Assembly (NCBI RefSeq): GCF_028282165.1
Contig: NZ_JANQIM010000044.1
Coordinates: forward strand, 1-64,000
Direction: 5' to 3'
DNA length: 64,000 bases
Source: Winogradskyella sp.
GTDB lineage: Bacteria; Bacteroidota; Bacteroidia; Flavobacteriales; Flavobacteriaceae
The translations under genes were made by a program, and so were the position numbers. This document shows, one piece after another, positions 26,490 to 33,469 of this stretch. Each line of letters starts with the position of its first letter. Position 1 is the first letter of the stretch. The notes under the pieces were generated by a model. That model was not told where the DNA came from. It saw only the letters and a list, made by a program, of their open reading frames with translations, and searched no databases.

Positions 26490-27791
26490 TTACAAACCGA
26501 TAAAAACAATCTTACATTGTCCGACTACAAACTTGGTCTAGAATACGCTCAACAACAAGATGCATTAGACGAATTATCAAGCTATAGGCAACAATTTCAT
26601 ATTCCAAAAGATAAGGAAGGAAATGAACTTATTTATCTATGCGGTAATTCGCTAGGACTACAGCCAAAATCTACAAAAGACTATATCAATCAAGAGTTAG
26701 ACGATTGGGCAAATTTGGGTGTCGAAGGTCATACCCATGCCAAAAATCCTTGGATGCCATATCATGAGTTTTTAACCGAAGCCACGGCAAAGTTAGTAGG
26801 TGCAAAACCCATTGAAGTAGTCACCATGAATTCGTTAACGGCCAATCTTCATTTTATGATGGCGTCGTTCTATCAGCCTACAAAGGAGCGCTATAAGATT
26901 GTTATTGAAAGTGATGCATTTCCATCCGATAAATATGCTGTAGAATCTCAGTTGCGTCATCATGGCTATGATGATAAGGAAGGATTGATTCTTTGGAAAC
27001 CAAGAGCAAATGAAGAGTTGTTACATTACGAAGATTTAGAGCAAATCCTAGAAATCCATGGTCGTGAAATTGCCCTAATCATGATCGGTGGAGTCAATTA
27101 CTATACAGGTCAGTTTTTCGATTTAAAACGCATTACAGCACTAGGTCATAACTATGGCTGTGTGGTTGGTTTTGATTGTGCTCACGGTGCAGGAAACGTT
27201 AATTTGGATCTTCATAATTCTGGTGCCGATTTTGCGATATGGTGTACTTATAAATATTTAAATTCTGGGCCGGGAAGTCTATCGGGCTGTTTTGTACACG
27301 AGCGACATGCCTACAATAAAAACTTGAATCGCTTTACAGGATGGTGGAGTCACAATAAGGAAACACGCTTTAATATGCGCCATGAATTTGATGTATTACC
27401 AGGAGCTGAAGGTTGGCAATTGAGCAACCCACCAATTCTATCAATGGCAGCTATAAAAGCATCACTAGATATGTTCAATGAAGTGGGTATGGGAAAGCTT
27501 GTTGCAAAATCCCGAAAGCTTACGGGCTATTTTGAGTTCTTATTAAAGAATTTAGGCGAAGATGTCATCCAAATCATAACACCCGAAAACCCTGATGAAC
27601 GTGGTTGCCAGTTATCCATTCAAGTGTTGAATGCAGATAAATCATTGTATCAAAAATTAACAGCCTCTGGAGTTATAAGTGATTGGCGAGAACCCGACGT
27701 CATAAGATGCGCTCCTGTACCTTTATACAATTCATTTGAAGATGTCTATCAAATGGTTGAAAAAATGAAAGACATATTAAACAATAACTAA
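26487..27791 (+). CDS. kynU: Kynureninase
   Basis: The PLP enzyme (up to 434 residues) cleaves kynurenine or 3-hydroxykynurenine to anthranilate or 3-hydroxyanthranilate plus alanine. Visible are LCGNSLGLQPK, GVNYYTGQFFDL, GFDCAHGAGNV and the Schiff-base lysine K256 in TYKYLNSGPGS, all kynureninase-specific. No ATG start exists: an in-frame stop lies at 26448-26450 and the only near candidates are TTG 26487 and TTG 26517. The second fits family length and the position of the -7 box better. It is the first gene of the kynurenine catabolic operon. Confidence 0.96.
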   Translation: MLQTDKNNLTLSDYKLGLEYAQQQDALDELSSYRQQFHIPKDKEGNELIYLCGNSLGLQPKSTKDYINQELDDWANLGVEGHTHAKNPWMPYHEFLTEATAKLVGAKPIEVVTMNSLTANLHFMMASFYQPTKERYKIVIESDAFPSDKYAVESQLRHHGYDDKEGLILWKPRANEELLHYEDLEQILEIHGREIALIMIGGVNYYTGQFFDLKRITALGHNYGCVVGFDCAHGAGNVNLDLHNSGADFAIWCTYKYLNSGPGSLSGCFVHERHAYNKNLNRFTGWWSHNKETRFNMRHEFDVLPGAEGWQLSNPPILSMAAIKASLDMFNEVGMGKLVAKSRKLTGYFEFLLKNLGEDVIQIITPENPDERGCQLSIQVLNADKSLYQKLTASGVISDWREPDVIRCAPVPLYNSFEDVYQMVEKMKDILNNN

Positions 27792-27793
27792 AT

Positions 27794-27819
27794 GTCACCT
27801 TGATCGCAGTCGAGGTGAC
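27794..27819 (+). repeat. Palindromic repeat hairpin before kmo
   Basis: GTCACCTTGA (27794-27803) pairs with TCGAGGTGAC (27810-27819) with one T-G pair and a six-base loop. It fills the kynU-kmo gap and ends 9 bases before the kmo ATG. Confidence 0.75.
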
Positions 27820-27828
27820 GGAATAACA

Positions 27829-29250
27829 ATGAGTAATAAAAAACAAAACATATTGATTATCGGAGGAGGGCTTTGTGGAAGTCTTCTAGCTTTACGATTA
27901 GGTCAAAGAGGGTATAATGTCACAGTATACGAGATGCGCCCAGATTTACGCACCACAGATATTTCTGCTGGCCGTTCTATAAATTTGGCATTTTCGGATC
28001 GTGGTAACAAAGCCATGAAACTCGTTGGCATTGAAGACAAAGTGAAGAAACTTTGTATCCCTATGAATGGACGTATGCTCCATGATAAAGAAGGGAATAC
28101 ATTCCTATCAAATTATAGTGGTAGAGACTATGAATATATCAATTCAATATCCCGAGGAGAACTTAATGGTTTATTACTCACGGAAGCTGAAAAGCATAAA
28201 AATGTGAGTATTCATTTTAATAAAAAATGCTTGTCGGTTGATTTTGAAAAAACCACAGCACTATTTCAAGATTACCATACCAAAGATGAATTTATTGAAG
28301 ATGCCGATTGTATCATTGCTACCGATGGCGCAGGTTCTGCATTGCGACAGAGTTACTTTTTAGAAAAAAAATTCCTCTTCAGTTTTTCCCAACAATGGTT
28401 AACCCATGGTTATAAAGAATTGAGTATTCTTCCTAACGAAGACGGCAGTTATAAAACCTATAAAAATGCTTTACATATCTGGCCAAGAGGAGATTTTATG
28501 GTAATTGCGCTACCTAATTTAGACGGTAGCTTTACGGTAACCTTGTTTTTGAGTTTTGATGAGGGTGAATACAATTTTAATAATCTCACCACACCCGAAA
28601 TCGTTACCGAATTCTTTGAGAAAGAATTTCCAGATGCCTTAAAATTAATGCCCAATCTTGTTGAAGACTTTTTCGAAAACCCAACAGCCCCTTTAGGCAC
28701 TGTTAAATGTTCACCTTGGCATTACAAAGGCAATACTTTGCTCATGGGAGATTCAGCACATGCCATTGTTCCGTTTTATGGACAAGGCATGAATGCTTCA
28801 TTTGAAGATGTCGTGGTCTTTGATGAAGTGTTGGACCAGCATGAAGGTAACCTGCCTGACGGCGAGGCAGGTTGGGAAAAAGTGTTTTCAGAATATGACA
28901 AAATCAGAAAGAAAGATACAGATGCCATTGCGGATTTGGCCATTGATAATTTTCATGAAATGAAAGATCATGTGGCCAACCCTATTTTCCAAGAAAAACG
29001 AAAAATTGAAATGGCTCTAGAGAAAGAATTCCCAGAAGATTATTCTTCAAAATACAGCTTGGTGACCTTTAACGAAGATATAGGTTACAGAGAAGCTATG
29101 ATAAGAGGAAGGGCGCAAGATAAAGCTATATTAAATATGTTATCAGATGGTGTGATTTCCACAGAAGATGACATCAATGATATTTTAGATAAAGTAAAAA
29201 CTGAAACTGAAGCAATTTTGGAGGATGACAAAATTGCTGGATTACAGTGA
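27829..29250 (+). CDS. kmo: Kynurenine 3-monooxygenase
   Basis: The 473-residue flavoprotein hydroxylates kynurenine to 3-hydroxykynurenine. It has the FAD/NAD(P)H fingerprint GGGLCGSLLALRLGQRG, the RSINLAFSDRG signature of KMO, CIIATDGAGS and the second FAD motif LLMGDSAHAIVPFYGQGMNA. The C-terminal extension (about residues 380-473) is also as in KMO. Residues 341-348 (N-L-P-D-G-E-A-G) are encoded by a palindromic repeat that has inserted in frame. The start ATG follows a repeat hairpin. Substrate flows to kynureninase encoded upstream. Confidence 0.96.
   Translation: MSNKKQNILIIGGGLCGSLLALRLGQRGYNVTVYEMRPDLRTTDISAGRSINLAFSDRGNKAMKLVGIEDKVKKLCIPMNGRMLHDKEGNTFLSNYSGRDYEYINSISRGELNGLLLTEAEKHKNVSIHFNKKCLSVDFEKTTALFQDYHTKDEFIEDADCIIATDGAGSALRQSYFLEKKFLFSFSQQWLTHGYKELSILPNEDGSYKTYKNALHIWPRGDFMVIALPNLDGSFTVTLFLSFDEGEYNFNNLTTPEIVTEFFEKEFPDALKLMPNLVEDFFENPTAPLGTVKCSPWHYKGNTLLMGDSAHAIVPFYGQGMNASFEDVVVFDEVLDQHEGNLPDGEAGWEKVFSEYDKIRKKDTDAIADLAIDNFHEMKDHVANPIFQEKRKIEMALEKEFPEDYSSKYSLVTFNEDIGYREAMIRGRAQDKAILNMLSDGVISTEDDINDILDKVKTETEAILEDDKIAGLQ
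28849..28873 (+). repeat. In-frame palindromic repeat inside kmo
   Basis: AACCTGCCT (28849-28857) and AGGCAGGTT (28865-28873) form a perfect 9-bp stem around GACGGCG. The segment is GC-rich compared with its surroundings and adds exactly eight codons (residues 341-348) between an EG and a WEKVF segment that I expect to be nearly contiguous in homologues. Confidence 0.65.
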
Positions 29251-29257
29251 CGTTTTT

Positions 29258-29308
29258 GTCATTCCGCACGGTTCCACTGAGCGTAGTCGAAGTGTGATGC
29301 GGAATCCA
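29258..29308. repeat. Composite inverted repeat in the kmo-amnD gap
   Basis: ATTCCGCA (29261-29268) and TGCGGAAT (29298-29305) flank CACTGAGCGTAGTCGAAGTG (29275-29294), whose own CACT/AGTG ends can pair. It is a repeat-type element upstream of a second, smaller hairpin in the same gap. Confidence 0.65.
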
Positions 29309-29334
29309 TTATAAATCGAAGTCAAATCAAAAAG

Positions 29335-29354
29335 ATTCCTGCTTTTGCAGGAAT
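29335..29354 (+). repeat. Palindromic repeat hairpin before the 2-aminomuconate deaminase gene
   Basis: ATTCCTGC (29335-29342) and GCAGGAAT (29347-29354) pair perfectly around TTTT. The hairpin ends 10 bases before the ATG at 29365. The flanking GATTCC...GGAATGACA context recurs at 31947 and, slightly altered, at 32824. Confidence 0.8.
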
Positions 29355-29364
29355 GACAACTATT

Positions 29365-29769
29365 ATGAGTAACAAAACCGTAACACCAAGAGGAGCTTAT
29401 CCACATGTAAAACAAGTAGGAGATTTTATTTTCGTTTCTGGCACAAGTTCTAGACGACCAGACAATACTATTGCTGGCGTCGACATCATAGATAAGATGG
29501 GTACCAAGCGTTTAAATATTGAAACACAAACCCGTGAGGTACTTCAAAACATAGATAAGAATTTACAAAAAGTTGGGGCTTCGTTAAAGGATGTTGTTGA
29601 TGTGACCTCTTTTCTAGTAAACATGAACGATTTTGCAGGTTACAATAAGGCCTATGCCGAGTTCTTTGATGCAGCAACTGGTCCTGCAAGAACCACAGTG
29701 GCTGTACACCAGTTACCACATCCGGATTTGGTGGTGGAGATTAAAGTGATGGCTTATAAGAAACAATAA
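29365..29769 (+). CDS. amnD: 2-aminomuconate deaminase (RidA/YjgF family)
   Basis: The 134-residue protein is a RidA-fold deaminase that closely follows the Pseudomonas 2-aminomuconate deaminase pattern ([48 protein letters not shown]), which generic RidA proteins do not share. The conserved Arg in GPARTTV and Glu in VVEIKV are the usual ligand-binding residues. It hydrolyses 2-aminomuconate to 4-oxalocrotonate and ammonia, downstream of the dehydrogenase encoded at 30431. An earlier in-frame ATG at 29353 lies inside the repeat hairpin and is less likely. Confidence 0.9.
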   Translation: MSNKTVTPRGAYPHVKQVGDFIFVSGTSSRRPDNTIAGVDIIDKMGTKRLNIETQTREVLQNIDKNLQKVGASLKDVVDVTSFLVNMNDFAGYNKAYAEFFDAATGPARTTVAVHQLPHPDLVVEIKVMAYKKQ

Positions 29770-29770
29770 A

Positions 29771-30429
29771 ATGAAGTTTTTATTTCTTTTTTGTTGATTA
29801 TGTTACAAAATTCATGTTCTGAAGATCAAGATAAATTGCAAGACAAAAAACAAGCTACAATGGATGACATCTCAAAGTTGGGTAAAGTTTATGAAATGTT
29901 AGATGAGGATATTTTCTGGTATATTGTTGATAAATCAGTTACTGAATCAAATTCTCAGGAGGAACAAGAGAAAATCCTTATCAATGAGATAACTAAACTT
30001 CCATTAAAAGATATAATTGGATTTAGATTAAGGACAGATAAACTGCTATTTGACACCTATAATTCCGAAATGTGGTGTGCAGGATATCTAATGAATCAAG
30101 GGTGTTCTGACGATGGTTTTGAATATTTCAGGAATTGGATAATTTCAAGAGGAAAAGAAACTTATTACAACGCAGAGACCAACCCAGATTCGTTGATAAG
30201 CCAGATTGAACATAAAGCATATGGCTTTTATGAATTTGAGGGATTCTGGTATGTAGCTTTAGAAGCTTTCAAAACGAAAACCGGACAAGAGTTATACGAT
30301 TACATTGATTATGACAATTTTAAAACAAGGGAGGGCAATTACCCTAATTTTGAGTTTACTTGGAAAGAGAAAGAACCTGAATCTATGAAAGCCATATGCC
30401 CAAAACTTTACAAGGAATTTTGGAATTAA
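29771..30429 (+). CDS. DUF4240 lipoprotein with a frameshift in its signal peptide
   Basis: The body (from about 29859) is a DUF4240 domain: DEDIFWYIVD, then MWCAGYLMNQGCSDDGFEYFRNWIISRGKE. An ATG at 29771, one base after the previous stop, reads MKFLFLFC and hits a stop at 29795. The run of six T at 29787-29792 is one base short: with seven T the frame would read MKFLFLF-LLIMLQNSCSED, a plausible lipoprotein signal joined to the open frame. As it stands only TTG 29791 or internal ATG codons serve the long frame. This may be a real frameshift, slippage or a sequencing error. Function is unknown; it sits 1 base before the aldehyde dehydrogenase gene. Confidence 0.7.
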
Positions 30430-30430
30430 A

Positions 30431-31870
30431 ATGAATATTAAAAACTACATAAACGGCAATTTTCAAAATCCAATCTCCAACGAATGGATTGATAACTATA
30501 ATCCTTCAAATGGTGAGGTTTATGGAGAAATTCCCAATTCATCCAAAGCCGATGTTGAAGAGGCTTACAAAGCCGCAAAATCTGCCTTTAAGCAATGGTC
30601 ACAAACGACGTTGGAAGAACGTAGTCGTATCCTCATAAAGATTTCAGAATTATTAGAAGCCAATTTACAACGCTTTGCTGAAGCCGAAAGCAAAGACAAC
30701 GGCAAACCGGTAGCTTTAGCAAAAGCAGTTGATATTCCAAGAGCGGCGAGTAATTTTCGATTTTTCGGTAATGCCATTACCCAATTTGCAAGTGAAAGTC
30801 ACGAGTCTGTTGGGCAAAATGCTATCAATTACACATTGCGTCAACCCATAGGTGTTGTCGGTTGTATTAGCCCTTGGAATTTACCCCTCTATTTATTCAC
30901 TTGGAAAATAGCACCTGCACTTGCTGCGGGAAATTGCGTTGTTGCAAAACCTAGTGAAGTCACACCTATGACAGCATACTTATTGGGAGAAATATGCAAT
31001 GAAGCTGGGCTACTTAAAGGTGTATTAAACATTGTTCACGGTTTGGGCACAACGACCGGACAAGCTATTATTGAGCATCCAGATATTAAGGCTATTAGTT
31101 TTACAGGTGGTACGGCAACTGGTGCGCACATTGCCAAAGTTGCTGCCCCTATGTTTAAAAAACTATCTCTTGAACTCGGCGGAAAAAATCCAAACATCAT
31201 ATTTGCCGATTGTGATTATGAAGATATGTTGAACACAACCGTTCGATCGTCCTTTGCTAATCAAGGACAAATCTGCCTATGTGGAAGTCGCATCTTTGTG
31301 GAAGCTACTATATACAAAAAGTTTAAAACTGATTTTGTAGAAAAAGTAAAGCAGCTAAAAGTCGGTCACCCTTCAGATTCAAAAACAAATATTGGCGCAT
31401 TAGTCTCTAAATCACATTTAGAAAAAGTAAAAGACTATATAAAAATTGCAGAGGAAGAAAATGGCGTCATCCTTTGCGGAGGTCAGGAAGTAAATGTCCA
31501 AGGCTATGAAAATGGTTATTATCTAGAACCAACGGTAATTGAAGTTCCAACGGATGAGTGTCGTGTTAACCAAGAAGAGATTTTTGGACCTGTGGTAACC
31601 ATTATGCCTTTTAATTCTGAAGAGGACGTCTTGCAAATGGCTAATAAGGTAAAATATGGACTGTCGGCTACACTTTGGACCAATGACCTAAAACGGACCA
31701 TGCGAATGAGCAATCAATTACAAGCAGGCATTGTTTGGGTGAATACTTGGATGATGCGCGATCTACGTACACCATTTGGTGGTGTAAAAGCCTCAGGCGT
31801 AGGGCGTGAAGGCGGTTTTGAAGCCTTGCGATTTTTTACTGAACCTAAAAATGTGTGTATTAAGTATTGA
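30431..31870 (+). CDS. 2-aminomuconate 6-semialdehyde dehydrogenase
   Basis: The 479-residue NAD-dependent aldehyde dehydrogenase has the active-site set N150 (SPWN), E248 (LELGGK) and C282 in FANQGQICLCGSR. The QICLC context is that of the ALDH8A1/AmnC group, and the operon supplies the substrate: ACMS decarboxylase makes 2-aminomuconate semialdehyde and the neighbouring AmnD consumes the product. Other ALDH substrates are possible but the context makes this call strong. The start ATG follows the DUF4240 stop by one base. Confidence 0.9.
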   Translation: MNIKNYINGNFQNPISNEWIDNYNPSNGEVYGEIPNSSKADVEEAYKAAKSAFKQWSQTTLEERSRILIKISELLEANLQRFAEAESKDNGKPVALAKAVDIPRAASNFRFFGNAITQFASESHESVGQNAINYTLRQPIGVVGCISPWNLPLYLFTWKIAPALAAGNCVVAKPSEVTPMTAYLLGEICNEAGLLKGVLNIVHGLGTTTGQAIIEHPDIKAISFTGGTATGAHIAKVAAPMFKKLSLELGGKNPNIIFADCDYEDMLNTTVRSSFANQGQICLCGSRIFVEATIYKKFKTDFVEKVKQLKVGHPSDSKTNIGALVSKSHLEKVKDYIKIAEEENGVILCGGQEVNVQGYENGYYLEPTVIEVPTDECRVNQEEIFGPVVTIMPFNSEEDVLQMANKVKYGLSATLWTNDLKRTMRMSNQLQAGIVWVNTWMMRDLRTPFGGVKASGVGREGGFEALRFFTEPKNVCIKY

Positions 31871-31872
31871 AT

Positions 31873-31917
31873 TGTCATTGCGAGAATCCTGATAGCTATC
31901 GGGAGACGTGGCAATCT
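31873..31917. repeat. Composite palindromic repeat after the dehydrogenase gene
   Basis: ATTGC (31877-31881) and GCAAT (31911-31915) flank a 16-base near-perfect palindrome CCTGATAGCTATCGGG (31888-31903). It is a repeat-type element distinct from the GATTCC family that follows it in the same 103-base gap. Confidence 0.65.
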
Positions 31918-31947
31918 CTGGGATTAAAAGAAATAATTAATTAAAAG

Positions 31948-31967
31948 ATTCCTGCCTACGCAGGAAT
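31948..31967 (+). repeat. Palindromic repeat hairpin before the SDR gene
   Basis: ATTCCTGC (31948-31955) and GCAGGAAT (31960-31967) pair perfectly around CTAC. The hairpin ends 6 bases before the ATG at 31974. Confidence 0.8.
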
Positions 31968-31973
31968 GACAAT

Positions 31974-32756
31974 ATGGATTTACAATTAAACAACAAAAAC
32001 GCTCTCGTCTGCGGAAGTACAGCAGGCATTGGCAAAGCCACAGCTTTTGCATTGGCCGAAGAAGGTGTAAATGTCACCTTAGTGGCGAGAAATGAAGAGA
32101 AACTTAAAGCAACTTTAGCTGAATTGCCTCAACATCGCAACCATGATTATATTGTTGCTGATTTTTCTAATCCAAAAGAATTAAAGCAAAAGATTGAAGC
32201 TTATGTAAAAGCATACCATGGCTTTCATGTCCTAGTCAACAACACAGGTGGACCTGCTGGTGGGCCAATATTTTCTGCAAAAGTTGAAGAATTTGAAGCT
32301 GCATTCACCCAACATTTAAAATGTAACCATGTATTAGTTCAAGCTTTAGTTCCTTATATGAAAGACGAAGGCTATGGCAGAATAGTAAACGTCATTTCTA
32401 CCTCAGTAAAACAACCGCTAGATGGTTTGGGAGTGAGCAATACCATAAGAGGTGCCGTAGCAAATTGGAGCAAGACTTTAGCCAACGAATTAGGCCAATT
32501 TGGAATCACAGTAAACAATGTACTTCCAGGCGCAACTGCTACAGAACGGCTAGCACAAATCATTAAAAATAAATCTACCAAGACAGGAAAATCAGAAGAA
32601 GAAGCTTCAGATGCAATGAAAAACACGGTTCCGGCGAAGCGTTTTGCTCAACCTGAGGAAACCGCAGATGCTATTACATTTTTAGCGAGTGCGCGTGCGT
32701 CATATATTAACGGAATTAACTTACCAGTTGATGGTGGACGCACAAAAAGTTTGTAA
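31974..32756 (+). CDS. Short-chain dehydrogenase/reductase, atypical active site
   Basis: The 260-residue Rossmann protein has the SDR cofactor motif GSTAGIG (residues 14-20), an NNTGG structural motif (89-93), the serine region NVISTS (139-144) and a C-terminal PVDGG. Where classical SDRs have YxxxK, it reads S155-N-T-I-R159, so the catalytic Tyr and Lys are replaced; I recall the same feature in a BKR-like SDR subgroup. Its place in the operon suggests action on a kynurenine-pathway intermediate, but no step of the known route needs it. Confidence 0.85.
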   Translation: MDLQLNNKNALVCGSTAGIGKATAFALAEEGVNVTLVARNEEKLKATLAELPQHRNHDYIVADFSNPKELKQKIEAYVKAYHGFHVLVNNTGGPAGGPIFSAKVEEFEAAFTQHLKCNHVLVQALVPYMKDEGYGRIVNVISTSVKQPLDGLGVSNTIRGAVANWSKTLANELGQFGITVNNVLPGATATERLAQIIKNKSTKTGKSEEEASDAMKNTVPAKRFAQPEETADAITFLASARASYINGINLPVDGGRTKSL

Positions 32757-32824
32757 CTTTATAGCGCTTGTTATTCCATATATCATTTGGAATTCAATTC
32801 TGATCAGAAGTGTAATTAAAAAAG

Positions 32825-32844
32825 ATTCCTGCTTTCGCAGGGAT
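32825..32844 (+). repeat. Palindromic repeat hairpin before the 3-hydroxyanthranilate dioxygenase gene
   Basis: ATTCCTGC (32825-32832) pairs with GCAGGGAT (32837-32844), one T-G pair, loop TTTC. It ends 11 bases before the ATG at 32856. Confidence 0.8.
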
Positions 32845-32855
32845 GACAAAGTATT

Positions 32856-33347
32856 ATGAGTAAAATATATCCACCCGTTAATTTCAAAGCATGGATTGAA
32901 GAAAATCGTCATTTGCTAAAACCACCTGTAGGTAATAAAGTCGTCTGGAAAGATGGTGATTTTATAGTTATGGTCGTTGGCGGACCAAATAGTCGTAAAG
33001 ATTATCACTATAATGAAACCCCTGAATTTTTTTATCAGGTTGAAGGAGATATCGTTTTAAAAGTTATAGAAGACGGCAAACCTAAAGACATTCATATTAA
33101 GGAAGGTGATATTTTTTTATTACCACCAGGAATACCACACTCACCACAGCGTGGTCCTAATACCGTTGGTTTAGTTATTGAATATCCAAGACCTGAAGGT
33201 GTAAAAGACAAATTACAATGGTATTCTGAGGAGAATGGAAATTTATTATATGAAGAAGAATTTACTCTAGAAAATATTGAGACTGATATGCCTGCAATTT
33301 TTGACAGATATTACAATAAAATAGAGAAACAAAATTCTAACGAGTGA
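32856..33347 (+). CDS. 3-hydroxyanthranilate 3,4-dioxygenase
   Basis: The 163-residue cupin opens the ring of 3-hydroxyanthranilate to 2-amino-3-carboxymuconate semialdehyde using Fe(II) and O2. The residues match the characterised bacterial enzyme position for position: R47, H51, E57, H95 and R99. The C-terminal rubredoxin-like second iron site of those enzymes (four cysteines) is absent; the protein has no cysteine at all. WYSEENGNLLYEE stands where the first CxxC would be. The product is unstable and is taken by the decarboxylase encoded next. Confidence 0.95.
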   Translation: MSKIYPPVNFKAWIEENRHLLKPPVGNKVVWKDGDFIVMVVGGPNSRKDYHYNETPEFFYQVEGDIVLKVIEDGKPKDIHIKEGDIFLLPPGIPHSPQRGPNTVGLVIEYPRPEGVKDKLQWYSEENGNLLYEEEFTLENIETDMPAIFDRYYNKIEKQNSNE

Positions 33348-33396
33348 GGACAAATCACGAAATCACCTAAAAAGGTGAAGATTGATGGTTTATATC

Positions 33397-33461
33397 ATTC
33401 CTGCAAAAAGTAGGAATTTAAAAAATTACAAACTACTAAGAAATTCTTGTTTTACAGGAAT
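33397..33461 (+). repeat. Two diverged palindromic repeats before the ACMS decarboxylase gene
   Basis: A first copy has ATTCCT (33397-33402) pairing with AGGAAT (33412-33417). A second has ATTCTTGT (33443-33450) pairing with ACAGGAAT (33454-33461) around TTT, ending 8 bases before the ATG at 33470. Compared with the other copies the outer C-G closing the loop has become T-A on both arms. The 122-base gap holds nothing else. Confidence 0.7.
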
Positions 33462-33469
33462 GATATACA

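Noticed and set aside
28849-28873. Pseudogenisation of kmo by the palindrome
   Set aside because: The insertion keeps the frame and all FAD motifs before and after are intact.
29353-29364. Upstream ATG at 29353 for the 2-aminomuconate deaminase
   Set aside because: It lies in the 3' arm of the repeat hairpin and adds MTTI, which the family lacks; the ATG at 29365 is preferred.
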